Counted from the first letter of the stretch, positions 33,790 to 45,249 are shown. The stretch: DNA of 64,000 nucleotides from Isoetes taiwanensis (GCA_021234155.1 JAJEKV010000030.1:16422003-16486002), one strand, 5' to 3'. The notes: generated by a model not told the origin, from the sequence alone. Made by a program: numbers and translations.

Positions 33790-35133
33790 ACAAACCGATC
33801 CAACTGAGCACAACCACCTGCCTATGCAAAAGAATGAATCTGAAGGTAAGTATGCCAGATCAGTACTTTCTTCTCTTGATCAAGAGAAGAACAATTGTAA
33901 GCCATAACAATTTTATCTTGCGCCCACTGAAGAACAACCTCATCTGCAGTATCTATGCCCTTAAAGATAAACAACCTCCTTCTCTTCGGATTGACCATAA
34001 AAGCCCGGTAGCATGCGAGATGAAAAGCTCGTTCCGTTGTTTGGGCCAAGCATCGGGATAGATAGCAAGCAAAATTTTGCTGGCTAGATCGAGGCGATGC
34101 CAAAAAGGGTCAACAACCAAGACCATGCCCTGCGAAGCCTCTCACACAAGAAAAACAATGCTCAATACTCTCAACCCTTTTTGGCATAAAAGGCGAGCTA
34201 CGAAATCCGATTATCCATTTTATGGACTAACTTTTGTTGACTCGAGGCATCTATGGATCACTTGCCACCACAAAACTACTACTTTGGGGTGAAGCAGCTT
34301 ATCCCATACCCATATCCAAACACTTTTCCATTGTGGCTGAGGGACCTGAAGATGCCATCTATTAGATGGAGGCAGGATTTCAGAATGCACAAGCAATTTA
34401 TACACAGAAGACACAAACCGCCCTGGCTGGATATCCTGATGGCAACCCCATATGACTACCTCAATCGTGGACCCGGAATCACGTGGCAACAATGCAGCAA
34501 TATGATTCAGTTACTCTGTCCCATCGTACAACAAGAACTTTGTTCTAAATGCTTCCCATGACATGAGATGATCGGACTCATACCAAGCTGCAATAGTATT
34601 GATACTTTTGCTACCCATCGTCGTTGTGTCTTTGGATGAACAACCACACTTAGAGGCACATTCTCTGGAGTGTCCTGCAAAGGAATCCACCAGCATGGAG
34701 TGGACAACTGAAGACATGCCTCAGGATTAATATGGAAAAGAGACCTGACAGTGTCCCAAGCCGCAAGCAACCCCTTTAGAAAGGGAGAAGCATTAGGATA
34801 CGGATGCATATGATAAAGCAAAGCCCAAGGAAGGAGGGGCTTAATGGAGGCCTTATGAAATGGGAGACAATGCTGAATCGACTGCACCAACAACCTCAGG
34901 CCAGGAGAATCATCCTTACCAATGAAAATCCTCCAAATGAACTTTGATATCATCACCTTGCTTTGGAGGTGAAAATCCAACATACCAAGACCACCAGCTG
35001 CCTTAGGTCTAATGCATTTCGCCCAAGCTACCTTGACCACTGCTCCTAACTCATTTCCACCCCAAATAAAATTTCTGACGATACGCACAATCTCCTCCAT
35101 CTTACACTGCGGAGCTAGTAAAGCAGGCGCCAT
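33790..35133 (-). pseudogene. LINE ORF2 C-terminal part (post-RT region and zf-RVT-like)
   Basis: Encodes IVRNFIWGG...KVAWAKCIRPKAAGGLGMLD, the common connecting motif after plant LINE reverse transcriptases. Then WVWDKLLHPKVVVLWWQVIH (about 34,300), a zf-RVT-like WxxxxxPKxxxxxW core, and a basic tail. Frame changes fall near 34,500, 34,220 and 34,100. Confidence 0.88.
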
Positions 35134-35177
35134 GTAGACATGAGTATTACTAAGAACACATTTAGCCCACGGTGATT

Positions 35178-36860
35178 CTACAGGGCATGGGCTTTAGTTT
35201 CATTTGTATTCCACCAAAACAAGTGCTTTTGCAACCCACTAATGATTTCATCCCAAGCATCGAGGCGAGACATGAATTCCATTTGGGATACCAAGCAACT
35301 TTGTGGTATTGCCATGCGAAGAATCTTCAAGGATAGTCCAAAATCTGAGGGAGGGATGGGACTGTCCAGCGTCCACAAAAGTTTGTACATTTTTGCCACC
35401 CTACAAGAACTCGATGCTAAGGAGAATGTGTCTAATAATAGCTTAGCATTACGAAGATTCTCAGCCTCGGCAATTAGGAACAAAAAAGTGTCATCGGCAT
35501 ATTGGTTACATACCTCTTGAGAACCATCGTCCATTGGGAGGCCTTGAATAACGCCATCTTGGGTAGCCACGGAGAAGAGCTGGGACAAGACTTACGCCAC
35601 AATTGTGAAAAGCAAAGGGTGCTAAGGGACAACCCCGCCGAATTCCTCTACCCACTACAAAAATATCCGATGGCTCATACCCGAAAAGGACGATAGAATC
35701 TGGCTGATGTATGGAGCTTCATGACATTCCTTGTGAATGACTCCCCAAACCCAAGTGCAAGAAGACACTTCTCCAAGAAGCCCCAATCAACACTATCGTA
35801 GGCTTTAGCAAAATCAAGCTTAAGATACTTTGCTCTATGACCATGAGCCGGGCCCAATATATTCCTTCATATCGGCGACCACGTTGTTGAGAATACAACG
35901 GCGAGGGAGAAAGCAGTTGTGTTGGCGAGATAAGCGTCGGCCAAGATGTCTCGGACTCTTTACGCCAATGTCTTAGCAAAGATCTTGTACACGAGGAGGA
36001 AAGCAATGTAATAGGGTGCCGGTCGAGAAATAGTCTTGGGTTCCTTGTTCTTTGGAATGAGAGAGATACAACTGTGTATTCAAAATCTTATCAAGGCTCC
36101 TAAATCTGAAACTCACAAAAGGCATCATATATGTCATCCTCCAACCAGGTCCAGCACTTGAAAGAATTCAATAGGAAAGCCATCAAGACCGGGCATTTAT
36201 CCCTTTTCAAGAGAGCCAGCTGCTTTTAAGTCCTCCTTCACAATATTAGACTCAAGAAGCAACCCTCGCTAAACCGAAACAATCGGCGCACCTTAGTCAA
36301 CAACACGACCAATTGCATGTCTTTACGAAGGGCAATGGGTGTCGTGCAAAAGAATGAAGAAAAGTGATGATGAAGATAATGCTTAAGATTCATCGGATCG
36401 GAGATAAGAGCACCATCGGCAAGCACCAAAGAATGTATAGAAGTGGCGAAGTTTCCTTCTTCTTGCGGTATAAAAAGAACCGGGTACATCTATCACCGTC
36501 CTTGAACCCTTGCAACCCGCCTTCACTTTGGCTTGAACTTTTACGGTTTCTATAGCCTTGATCCGAGATAATAACTCCTTTTCTCGACTCCATTAGTATG
36601 GCCAATGCGCCGAGTACTTCTAATTCACGGTACAATGCGGTCAATAGCCCTCTAGCTTCAGCAGCTCGACTCTCCCATATTCTTTTGCAAATGACTTCCC
36701 GGCAGCAACGCTTCTTTTGCAACAACCCCGACATGCCCCTACGAGGTGAGAAGGCCCGAGACCAAGCCCGACCTCTGACCAACTTTGAACTCATCATCCT
36801 CCGGTACTTGCAATTAAGCTTAAAGTAGGTCACGGTAGGTCGATGACAATTAGCCACATC
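35178..36860 (-). pseudogene. LINE ORF2 reverse transcriptase and upstream linker
   Basis: From upstream: the linker with GDRCTRFFLYRKKK (about 36,490) and IHSLVLADGALISDPMNLKH (about 36,420). Then the RT blocks KYLKLDFAKAYDSVDWGFLE (about 35,830) and QYADDTFLFLIAEAE (about 35,490), which carries the catalytic YADD. Frames change at least near 36,390, 36,000, 35,675 and 35,590; TTG/TGA stops break the palm domain. Enzyme inactive as read. Confidence 0.93.
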
Positions 36861-36899
36861 ATTAGTTAGAAGTTGTGGATTATGATCGGAACGAGCTAT

Positions 36900-37614
36900 C
36901 CGGAAGATTTGAGCGACGAAAATCCGCTAGCCAGAAGCACTGCACAAGTATTAAAGTATCCTCTATCATGCCTTGCATAAGCTCACCCAACTCTGTCCAA
37001 CCATTACACCACGTAAAGGGTGATCACCATCAATCTCCATAAAGGTGACCATCATGTAAAGGTGTAGCCATTGCTCTCTTCGAATCCTTGCACCACCGAG
37101 CCGCGACCACTTCTATCTCTTTCCAACTTCGACCATATTGAAGTCGCCAACGAGCAACCATGCAACATTTTGTCCAATTTGGAGAACTTTACTCCTCGAG
37201 TTGCCCACAAAGCACCACATGACGAGGTCTATTATGAGCATACACATTTATCAAACCCCATTCTTGGCCCTTATCTTTCCATTTGATTATTATCCACCAC
37301 CAGAACCTATCTGTTTGAGTAAAAGTGACATCCACGGATGACTTCCATGCGATAAGCACACCAGCCTTAGATGCATCGTGACGAGACACCAAGACATTAT
37401 AGTCCGATCCACATACATTAGCTACTTTATGTACATCATTGTGGCGGCATTTATGCTCTTGGAGGCAACAAAAGGTCGTGAAAACTTTAGGCGGGTAAAG
37501 AGACAACCCGCTTCTTTTACTTGGGGAAGAAGCCACTCCCCTCACATTCAAGACAACAGGTTCATGTGGCCAAAATATTATGCTCCACCTCCATACCAAT
37601 AGAGCCAGCCTCAA
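36900..37614 (-). pseudogene. LINE ORF2 apurinic/endonuclease-like domain
   Basis: Minus-strand frame 37,614-37,189 reads LNVRGVASSPSKRSGL, FCCLQEHKCRHNDVHKVANV, HDASKAGVLIAWKSSVDV and WGLINVYAHNRPR. This is the order of the EEP nuclease: N-terminal Asn, LQE.K metal ligand, GG/AGVLIAW, NVYAP-like. The canonical 'E' of LQE(T)K is present; the downstream SDH motif was not located in frame. Confidence 0.85.
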
Positions 37615-39268
37615 CCATGTCCATCTCGCATGGTTCTCGAAGGGAGGTCAGCCCACCTCGATCACGGAAATTGGCAGGGGAGCCTCCTCCTCTGTTCCAC
37701 CCTTCCATTGTTTTGTTCAGCACTTGGTGAGGGAGAGCCTCCTCCTCTGCTCTACCCCCCATTATTTTGTTGGGGTAGCGGCAAGGGAGAGCCTCCTCTC
37801 TGCTCCACCCTTCCATGCAAATTATCGAGAATCGCTCATGACATGTGACACATGTTGACTAGCCTTATTGCGTGCAACTCTTTTCAATTAACATTTGTCC
37901 ATCCCTCTTGGGCATTTTCATGATGTTCTTGAACACTTTCATGCCGCTCTTGCAATTCACGGATCTTCGTAACTTAGCCCTAGCATCCTCTTCAAAAGCG
38001 GGAGTATGCACAATCTTACGTGGGATAGTGGTTTTAGCGGCGAGATGGAGTAGCAACAACAGAGGTCGCATGATAGCATTGGCGAAGGGACAAGAGAGGG
38101 TAATGGAGACACAAATGAGGTAGGAGGCACAGAGGAAGAAGGGACCATTGCGAGGCGATCTCTTTTAGCCGCGAAAATTTGCAAATAAAGCAAGTTGAGG
38201 AAATAAATCAACAAGGCGAGGGCCATTGAGCAAGCGCAAAGCATACTCAGAAAGATAGGGCCACTTTTCACAACCACCACGGTCGGGAAGACCGCGACCC
38301 GGAAGGAAGAGAAACACAAATTTTAGCACCATCAACAATAGAATGGGCGGATGAGTACCCGGACCATTAGCAATATCGATAAGAAACTCGGCACCAAGAG
38401 ATCGGGGAGGAAGATTAGGAATAGAAAACCAACATGGCATCCTAAGAGCGGGGAGTCATACCGGAGAAAATCCGGTAGTAAGGCTGGTACAAAATATAAT
38501 CACTCCACATTGGGTCCACACCCGTGCCACCGGTTGCTCAACGACCACGGCATCATCAAAAGCGATCAAAAAGAACTTCTTATCCGGCATCTTTAAAAAT
38601 GCGATAAGGTGGCAACCCTAATCTCAGAAGATGACCGGTCAACCAATAGCCAAGCTTCCTACTATCAAGAAATGCTCTAGTATATTGACCAACCACACTA
38701 AGCGCAACAAGTTACTAATACACTTCTTGTGTAAGTCATGATCAATCTCGACCACATTGTACCCGGGCGGCTTGAAGAGTATTCTTACACATTTCAGGGC
38801 TGATAGAAAACTTCAACAGAAGGTGGCGAAGTTCCAACTGTGTCTCCTTTGCTCTTAACTCACCCAAAAGATTACTAAGATCTCTTTTATTATCACGAAT
38901 CATCACATCAATAGGCTGTAGCAACACGCCCGTGAGGCGTAGTTGAAGACAAGTCCTTCTTGATCCAATCACTAAAGCGCTCCCCGCTAGCATTTACTCC
39001 AGAAGTTGAGGACCTCCAAGGAAGTGGGACGGGACTGATCTTTGTTAAATTGACACCCGTGGCGCCGAGGCACCATCCACGAAGCATTACCGCTATTCAA
39101 AGCACTTGTACTCTTGATTGCACCAGCTGGGGTGCCAAAACAAGGAAAATCAGCATCTTGAAAGACATTCTCACTATAAGCCAAAGGGTTAACATGCAAT
39201 GCCAAATTTGCCCCCTGCACCGGCATGGATACAGGAGGTTTTGCAGGCAGCTTGGAAGTTGACGCCAT
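37562..39268 (-). pseudogene. LINE ORF1 (gag-like), broken
   Basis: Starts MASTSKLPAKPPVSMPVQGA at 39,268. Later pieces: LEVLNFWSKC, then MPCWFSIPNLPPRSLGAEFL and IANGPGTHPPIL (38,440-38,340), the DUF4283-type region 'vW.R.p.lP...w....l...G..', then a Ser/Pro-rich tail. Near 37,676-37,818 a roughly 60-bp unit (gagcctcctcctctg...cattattttgtt) is repeated three times and encodes EEALP-type repeats. At least four frame changes. Confidence 0.7.
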
Positions 39269-39957
39269 AGAGCCGAAACTGTCAGGGCCGAAAAGGCAAT
39301 CAGCCGGAACCTAAAACCTGCGATGCCACACACCGTTGGAAAGAGCTCTGAATCAGCTTTCCAACGAGCCAAAGAACACCATAATCCGAGGTCTGTAGCT
39401 CAAGATATGAGCACAAACGTAAAGCAGCCTCCGGCAGAAACCCTAGGGCGCATCCATCCTTACAAATCTATCATCCCACTGTAGCAGAGGGATTGACCGT
39501 GTTCCTGTAGCAGCATTGACCAAATTCAATCGACAATATTTGAGACGGATCTGTGCATCCTAAAATCCGAATGCGTCTTCAATGCTCTACTCCACCTTAT
39601 AATAGTACAATTCGGCGGTTAAGCATTGCCGGATTAACTTCTTTTCCCAGCAACTTGGCTGCACCAAAATATCCCACAGACGTTTCCTTCAAATTTGATA
39701 TTCGAGTTCGACACCTCGAATATTCAGTGTAACTTAACCTTCACAATATTTAACCATTTAACCTTTACAATATTTAGCCATTGTTCCACCATTAGCACTT
39801 CAACAACTTTCATAAGCCTTAAGCCTTGTAACGATAATATTTTGATCTTGTAGCTTCCATTAACAAGTGTACAAACTTCATTGAGGATTTGCTTGACTGC
39901 AACAACTTGGAGCATTTCTTATAATATGACATGATTAATATTTTCAACACTTCCCCT

Positions 39958-40554
39958 TCATGTCATATCTGCACCTGTAAACATGATTTGTTGTCTAAGC
40001 TCAGTGAATCTTTTCTCTGCTAAAACCTTTGTCAGAATATCTGCTATCTGTTTATCTGTATTAATATAATTGACCTGAATCAACCCTTTGCCTACAGCAT
40101 CTCTAATGAAATGCATCTCTAATTCTATATGTTTTGATCTTTCATGCATTACTGGATTTTTAGTCATGGCTATGCAGCTTGTGCTATCACATAGCATCTC
40201 ACTAGATTCTGGTTGCTCAACTCCAAGTTCTAATATTAATCTCCTTTCCCAGATTAGTTCCTTTGCACATAATGTGGCTGAGGCATACTCAGCTTCTGCA
40301 GTTGACAAGGCTATGGACGATTGTTTTTTGCATTTCCAGACTACAAGACCTCCTCCAAGCATCATAAGGTACCCTGATGTAGACTTTCTTGCATCCAAAT
40401 CCCCTGCCCAGTCAGCATCACAATAAGCAGTTAATATCAAGTTTTTTGAATTGTATGAAACTCCCATATCCATGGTACCCTTTAAATATCTTAGAACCCG
40501 TTTGGCAGCAATCCAATGATCTTTTCCTGGATCATTGTTATATCTAGTGAGCAT
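39958..40554 (-). CDS. Copia-2 RNase H domain (198 codons open)
   Basis: Reads RYNNDPGKDHWIAAKRVLRY, TAYCDADWAGDLDARKSTSG, SIALSTAEAEYASATLCAKE, HERSKHIELEMHFIRDAVGK and ADILTKVLAEKRF, the complete Copia RNase H with catalytic Asp/Glu/Asp. It is separated from the reverse transcriptase by a damaged stretch at 40,555-40,575, where the expected ANSTRPDI.YAVS motif is garbled, so pol is no longer one frame. Confidence 0.93.
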   Translation of the reverse strand: MLTRYNNDPGKDHWIAAKRVLRYLKGTMDMGVSYNSKNLILTAYCDADWAGDLDARKSTSGYLMMLGGGLVVWKCKKQSSIALSTAEAEYASATLCAKELIWERRLILELGVEQPESSEMLCDSTSCIAMTKNPVMHERSKHIELEMHFIRDAVGKGLIQVNYINTDKQIADILTKVLAEKRFTELRQQIMFTGADMT

Positions 40555-40573
40555 GTTTAACTATGAGCAATAT

Positions 40574-42970
40574 CTAGTTAGCAATATAAGCCAAGCAACC
40601 TGTCAAGGATCTATAAGGAATCTTCTCCATAGCTTTTCTCTCATCATTTTTATGACACATGTCGAGAGAAAGTTTGCATCCTGGCACAGCAGGAGTTTTG
40701 CTAATATTACACTCTTTCATTTTGAATTTTTCAAGCATACCTCTGATCTGTTCCTTTTGAGTTAAAATGATTGTACCTTCATCCCTATTTCTTGACACCT
40801 CAATTCCTAAAAACTTGGTCAATTCTCCAAGGTTTGACATTTTAAATCTGCTTTTTAACAACCTTTTGCACATCAACAAACATTTAGTACCCTTGGCTAC
40901 CATAATGTTATCATCAACATATAAAGCAATAATACACCAACCACCTTGACATTCAAATTTGTACAAATTCCCATCATTTGATAGTTTAACAAATCCCCGT
41001 TCAACCAGAAAAGCATCCATGCATTTATACCATTCTCTGGGAGACTGTCTTAAGCCATAAACTGCTCTTTTTAATTTCCAAACCTTATCTTCCCCTTGCT
41101 CATATCCTGGAGCTTGTTTCATGAAAATTTCCTCATCTAATTTTGCATTCAAGGAGGCAGTCTTTACATCCATGTGATGCACTTCCAAATCCCATGCATT
41201 TGCCAAAGCCAATAGCATTCTGACACTATTCATTTTGACTAAAGGAGAAAATGTTTCATCAAAATCTTGACCCCTTTTTTGTGAAAAACCCTGAGCAACC
41301 AGTCTAGCCTTATATCTAGGTGATTTGCCATCAGCTAAAGTTTTGATTCTGAAAATCCATTTATTTCCTACTATATTTCTCCCTTCTGGCTTTTTAACAG
41401 TTTCAAAAGTACCAGTTCTAATAAAAGAGTCCATTTCTTCTTTCATAGCATTTAGCCGCAGTTCTTTATCATTAGAGACTAGAACATCATCCAGAGTTTT
41501 TGGCACTTCAGGATTTAGATGCATCAAAATTTCAAAGATACTATTTACCTCATGTTCTTCTTCATCTTGAAATCTCCTACTCCTTCCAGCTTCATCACGA
41601 CCATGCATCCTGGTGTCAAATTTTAAACCTGCTTGTAGCTTTTGCACTTCTGTCATCCTTTTTTTCTTCTCTTGTGGTTGTTGTTGGACTACATGCACTG
41701 ATTCTTCAATTTGATCTGTGTTCATTGACTCTTCTTCATTACCCCCTAAGGAGTCCTCAATTTCCTCTTGAAATTCTGTATCTGTGTCAGCCTCATCATC
41801 ATCTGCATTAATCTCATTAACTTTATTAGTAGACGCAGACTTAGTATTATGCTCGACCAACTTAACATCTTCAGGTAGTTTTATAGGCTTAGATAATACC
41901 TTGTAAACTTGTCCCTCATCAAAGGAAACACCTCGACTAACAATTAGTTTCCTTGCTTTAGGATCATACAGCCTATAAGCTTTGGACTGATTATCATATC
42001 CTACTAGATATGTAATTAGAGCCCTATCATCCAACTTCCTTCTATTAGGATATGTAATTAGAGCCCTATCATCCAACTTCCTTCTATTTTCTTTTGGAAT
42101 ATGAAAAAATGCTAAGCATCCATATATTCTCAATCTATCATAATTTGGTTTCTTTCCTGACCAAAGCATATCAGGAATTCCACCTTGTATACTAACAGAT
42201 GGTAACATATTCTGAATGCTCACAGCAGTTTGAACTGCTTCCTTCCATAAAAAATTTGGCAGACCTGCTGATTTTAACATGCTTCTAACAGCATTTAGAA
42301 TTGTCCTACTCTTTCTCTCAGCTACACCATTTTGCTGAGGGGAATGACTACAAGTGAGTTGCCTTTTAATGCCCTTATTTTTGCAGAATATCTTAAATTC
42401 TCTGGATAGGAATTCACCCCCTCTGTCAGACCTTAGACATTTAATCCTTCTTCCCGTTTCAGTCTCCATCTCATTAAAAAATTGTTTAAACTTCTCAAAT
42501 GCTGCATCCTTTGTTTTAATGTAGTATACTTTAGTCTTTCTGCTAAAGTCATCTATTAAGGTCATGAAGTACCTCTTCCCACTCAAACTAACAACATTGA
42601 GTGGTCCACACAAATCAGTGTGCACCAAGTCCAAAATGCCTTTTGCTCTTGCATCTGTTTTTTTAAAAGACAATCTGTTGTGTTTGCCAAGCATACATCC
42701 CATGCATACGTGTTGTTCAGGTTGGCTTGTACTGACATTAATAAATCCCTTTTTATTTAACACCTCTATTGTATTAGGATTAACATAACATAATCTTTCA
42801 TGCCAGATTCTCAGAGTTGGATAAGTCAACAAATTAATACTGGAAAACAAATGTTGTTTGCTTAATCCATACAAGTTTCCAACTCTTTTTCCCACAAACA
42901 TATTTTTATTTCCAAGAAAGATATTACAATAGAGTTTTTCAAACACAACCTTATAACCAAGATCAACCAA
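40574..42970 (-). CDS. pol: Copia-2 integrase and reverse transcriptase (798 codons open)
   Basis: GAG-pre-integrase with IWHERLCYVNPNTI and CMGCMLGKHNRL. The second zinc His of the usual RLGH is Tyr here, so the HHCC finger is probably damaged. Integrase core: LVHTDLCGPLNVVSLSGKRY, RSDRGGEFLSREF and PQQNGVAERKSRTILNAVRS, giving D, D, E. Reverse transcriptase: VHHMDVKTASLNAKLDEEIF, YGLRQSPREWYKCMDAF and ALYVDDNIMVAKG (YVDD). A 42-bp in-frame duplication (14 residues, RKLDDRALITYP...) lies at about 42,007-42,090. A TAG separates it from the protease codons upstream. Confidence 0.95.
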   Translation of the reverse strand: MVDLGYKVVFEKLYCNIFLGNKNMFVGKRVGNLYGLSKQHLFSSINLLTYPTLRIWHERLCYVNPNTIEVLNKKGFINVSTSQPEQHVCMGCMLGKHNRLSFKKTDARAKGILDLVHTDLCGPLNVVSLSGKRYFMTLIDDFSRKTKVYYIKTKDAAFEKFKQFFNEMETETGRRIKCLRSDRGGEFLSREFKIFCKNKGIKRQLTCSHSPQQNGVAERKSRTILNAVRSMLKSAGLPNFLWKEAVQTAVSIQNMLPSVSIQGGIPDMLWSGKKPNYDRLRIYGCLAFFHIPKENRRKLDDRALITYPNRRKLDDRALITYLVGYDNQSKAYRLYDPKARKLIVSRGVSFDEGQVYKVLSKPIKLPEDVKLVEHNTKSASTNKVNEINADDDEADTDTEFQEEIEDSLGGNEEESMNTDQIEESVHVVQQQPQEKKKRMTEVQKLQAGLKFDTRMHGRDEAGRSRRFQDEEEHEVNSIFEILMHLNPEVPKTLDDVLVSNDKELRLNAMKEEMDSFIRTGTFETVKKPEGRNIVGNKWIFRIKTLADGKSPRYKARLVAQGFSQKRGQDFDETFSPLVKMNSVRMLLALANAWDLEVHHMDVKTASLNAKLDEEIFMKQAPGYEQGEDKVWKLKRAVYGLRQSPREWYKCMDAFLVERGFVKLSNDGNLYKFECQGGWCIIALYVDDNIMVAKGTKCLLMCKRLLKSRFKMSNLGELTKFLGIEVSRNRDEGTIILTQKEQIRGMLEKFKMKECNISKTPAVPGCKLSLDMCHKNDERKAMEKIPYRSLTGCLAYIAN

Positions 42971-43235
42971 CTATAATCCTGGTATACATAACACATTTTT
43001 CAACTTTACAGCTTTTCCTTCTAAGAACTCCAGAACACCAGTACTCTCAATCTTTCTCACATCTCCATTTCCAAACTGTACATGCCCTCCTTCCTTCCTC
43101 TGTCATTTTTTTAGCATCTTTGAACTTCCTGTCACGGATCTCTCAGCTCCTGAATCTAAGAGTGAATTAGTGTCAATTTTTTCCTTAATCTTAGAACAAG
43201 CTTTTGACATATTTACCTCAATGTCTTCATCTTGC
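42971..43235 (-). pseudogene. Copia-2 protease region
   Basis: In the frame following gag the minus strand encodes NSLLDSGAERSVTGSSKMLK, the DSGA active-site motif, then FGNGDVRKIESTGVLEF and KNVLCIPGL. A TGA after the KMLKK run and a TAG just before the integrase frame break it. It is in a different frame from gag, whose TGA is at 43,236. Confidence 0.85.
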
Positions 43236-44213
43236 TCATCCTTCCCGAGCTGCCTCTCGTGCAATATTTAGACTAGGCTTAGCCTTGTAACCTCCACCTT
43301 TTTTACCTTCAATTTTTTTTCCTTTCCCTCGTTTTGGACTTGAACAATTTATTGCTATGTGACCTTTACCCTTACAGTTATAGCAAACAATTTCCTTGCC
43401 AAGCCTAGGGCAATTTATTTTAAGATGACCATAGCTATCACAATTATAACAAGGACCAATTTGTTTTCTATCAAAGACCTTCTTTCCCTTTTTTTGTTTG
43501 ACAAACATAACTTCTGAATCATCTTCATCATCACCCTTGGTCTGCTCAAATTCAGTTCTGATCGTTCTAATTGCATGTTCCTTTGACTTAGCCACATTTC
43601 TTAACAAAGTAGCTAATTGTGTATTATGGGAGACAGCTCTAGAAATAGCTAACAACTGATAATCCTCATTTGACACAACTCCAGCTCCTTCTAAGTCACC
43701 AATTATTGATTCAAACTTTTCTAGAAATTCAGCAATATTATCTTTCTCATACAACTTTAGCCTTCTCAACTGTTTTTCCAACACATCTATTCGTGAAGAC
43801 GATTTTTGTTCATAATTATCCAACATAAATTTCCACATTTCAGCAGGGGACTTACCTCTAAGCTTCAGCTTAATCACTGTCCCCACCTTTTGGCATATTA
43901 TGGATTGAGCTTCCATAATTCTCGCCTTCTCATCCATGCTAACCACTGAAGTGACTCCTCTTGCTGCACTGGTAACAGTTCCAGAAGCAGTTGCAGCTCC
44001 ACCACCTACAACAGAAGCTGAAGATGGGCTAGTGCTTGATCCTTCTCCTCCAGATATTGGTGTTGTATTAATTACATTAGGATCAATCAAGTACCACAAC
44101 TTTTCAAATTCTAGCACCTCTTTTATGCTTTGTTTCCAAACCTGAAAACATGTTTCTCCTTTGAACACCTCTATGGAGTTTAAAAGGTTGTCTCCAAATC
44201 GAGTAGACATCAT
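43236..44213 (-). CDS. gag: Copia-2 gag with two zinc knuckles (325 codons)
   Basis: Open from ATG 44,213 (23 nt downstream of the primer site on this strand) to TGA 43,236. Capsid part: ETCFQVWKQSIKEVLEFEKL, LRGKSPAEMWKFMLDNYEQK and LEKFESIIGDLEGAGV, the UBN2-type Copia gag. A Ser/Ala/Gly-rich insert follows residue 50. Two perfect CX2CX4HX4C knuckles, CYNCDSYGHLKINC and CYNCKGKGHIAINC, are followed by a Lys/Gly-rich tail. Intact as read. Confidence 0.95.
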   Translation of the reverse strand: MMSTRFGDNLLNSIEVFKGETCFQVWKQSIKEVLEFEKLWYLIDPNVINTTPISGGEGSSTSPSSASVVGGGAATASGTVTSAARGVTSVVSMDEKARIMEAQSIICQKVGTVIKLKLRGKSPAEMWKFMLDNYEQKSSSRIDVLEKQLRRLKLYEKDNIAEFLEKFESIIGDLEGAGVVSNEDYQLLAISRAVSHNTQLATLLRNVAKSKEHAIRTIRTEFEQTKGDDEDDSEVMFVKQKKGKKVFDRKQIGPCYNCDSYGHLKINCPRLGKEIVCYNCKGKGHIAINCSSPKRGKGKKIEGKKGGGYKAKPSLNIAREAAREG

Positions 44214-44250
44214 GCTCTTCTGGATTTATTGCAATTGGCTCTGATACCAC

Positions 44251-45018
44251 TGTTGGATCCAGACAACTTAAAGAAAAACAAATCCTTAGCAAAGATGTCT
44301 TTTGATTACAACTCCAAATATAACACACTTATGAATAAAGATTCCAAAGATCATTTAAACTTAAGCATGTCATCATGTCATAAGCAAACCAAATTTCCAA
44401 CATCTAGATCAAGTTCTTCTCCCTTGCAAAGGAAGCCACATTATGGTCAATAATTCCTTGCACCTTGATCTATAATGAAACAAACTTCCCCTAGATTATA
44501 TCTTACTACAACCATTAAAATTCAACTTTTAGTACTGTAGTATTTCATTGTAGCAGAGGGATTGACCGTGTTCCTGTAGCAGCATTGACCAAATTCAATC
44601 GACAATATTTGAGACGGATCTGTGCATCCTAAAATCTGAATGTGTCTTCAATGCTCTACTCCACCTTATAATAGTACGATCCGGCGGTTAAGCATTGCCA
44701 GATTAACTTTCTTTTCTCAACAACTTGGCTGCACCAAAATATCCCACAGACGTTTCCTTCAAATTTGATATTCGAGTTCGACACCTCGAATATTCGGTGT
44801 AACTTAACCTTCACAATATTTAACCATTTAACCTTTACAATATTTAGCCATTGTTCCACCATTAGCACTTCAACAACTTTCATAAGCCTTAAGCCTTGTA
44901 ACGATAATATTTTGATCTTGTAGCTTCCATTAACAAGTGTACAAACTTATTGAGGATTCGCTTGACTGCAACAACTTGGAGCATTTCTTATAATATGACA
45001 TGATTAATATTTTCAACA
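44251..45018 (-). repeat. Copia-2 5' LTR
   Basis: 768 bp, starts tgttggatccagacaac and ends attttcaaca in plus-strand reading, followed by the atttg target duplication. Identical length to the reassembled left LTR. Confidence 0.97.
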
Positions 45019-45249
45019 ATTTGCCATCGCTCTACTAGTGCCACACGTGGCAATGGCATCATCCTAATGATAGAATCATCATCAGGCATCTTCATCATCG
45101 AAATGGCACTGCCGAATTTGCCAAAAGGAAGCAAGACAATCGCAGAAACTCAGCTAGACTTCCTAACTAGAAGACACCATGTTAAGAAATGAAAATTCGC
45201 TCAAGCCTCTTCTTCTTTCCAAATCACCGCCTTATAATTTAAGGTCGCA

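Larger units (their letters stand above)
33706..39476 (-). mobile_element. LINE retrotransposon (L1/RTE-like plant LINE), near full length, frameshifted
   Basis: 5,771 bp flanked by an 18-bp target duplication cactgtagcagagggatt (33,688-33,705 and 39,477-39,494). A short A-tail appears as T's at 33,706-33,713. Minus-strand order: ORF1/gag-like (about 39,268-37,560), endonuclease (about 37,614-36,900), linker, reverse transcriptase (about 36,000-35,180), and a C-terminal zinc-binding region to about 33,800. This is the usual plant L1 layout. Many frameshifts are present although the surrounding LTR is only about 2% diverged from its partner. Confidence 0.94.
33393..39949 (-). repeat. Copia-2 3' LTR, split by the LINE
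   Basis: Made of 33,393-33,705 and 39,495-39,949 (768 bp in total), starting tgttggatccagacaac and ending attttcaaca in plus-strand reading. The LINE plus one copy of its target duplication occupies the gap. Confidence 0.95.
33393..45018 (-). mobile_element. Ty1/Copia LTR retrotransposon (Copia-2), with a LINE nested in one LTR
   Basis: LTRs of 768 bp (33,393-39,949 after removing the LINE and one target copy; 44,251-45,018). Target-site duplication atttg at 33,388-33,392 and 45,019-45,023. The minus-strand primer site (complement of ggctctgatacca, 44,237-44,249) fits initiator tRNA-Met; the polypurine tract is the complement of cttccccttca (39,950-39,960). Interior order on the minus strand is gag, protease, integrase, reverse transcriptase, RNase H. 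The LTRs differ by about 13 substitutions and two indels by hand count, so it is younger than Copia-1. Damage is limited: a few stops, one break near 40,560. Confidence 0.97.
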
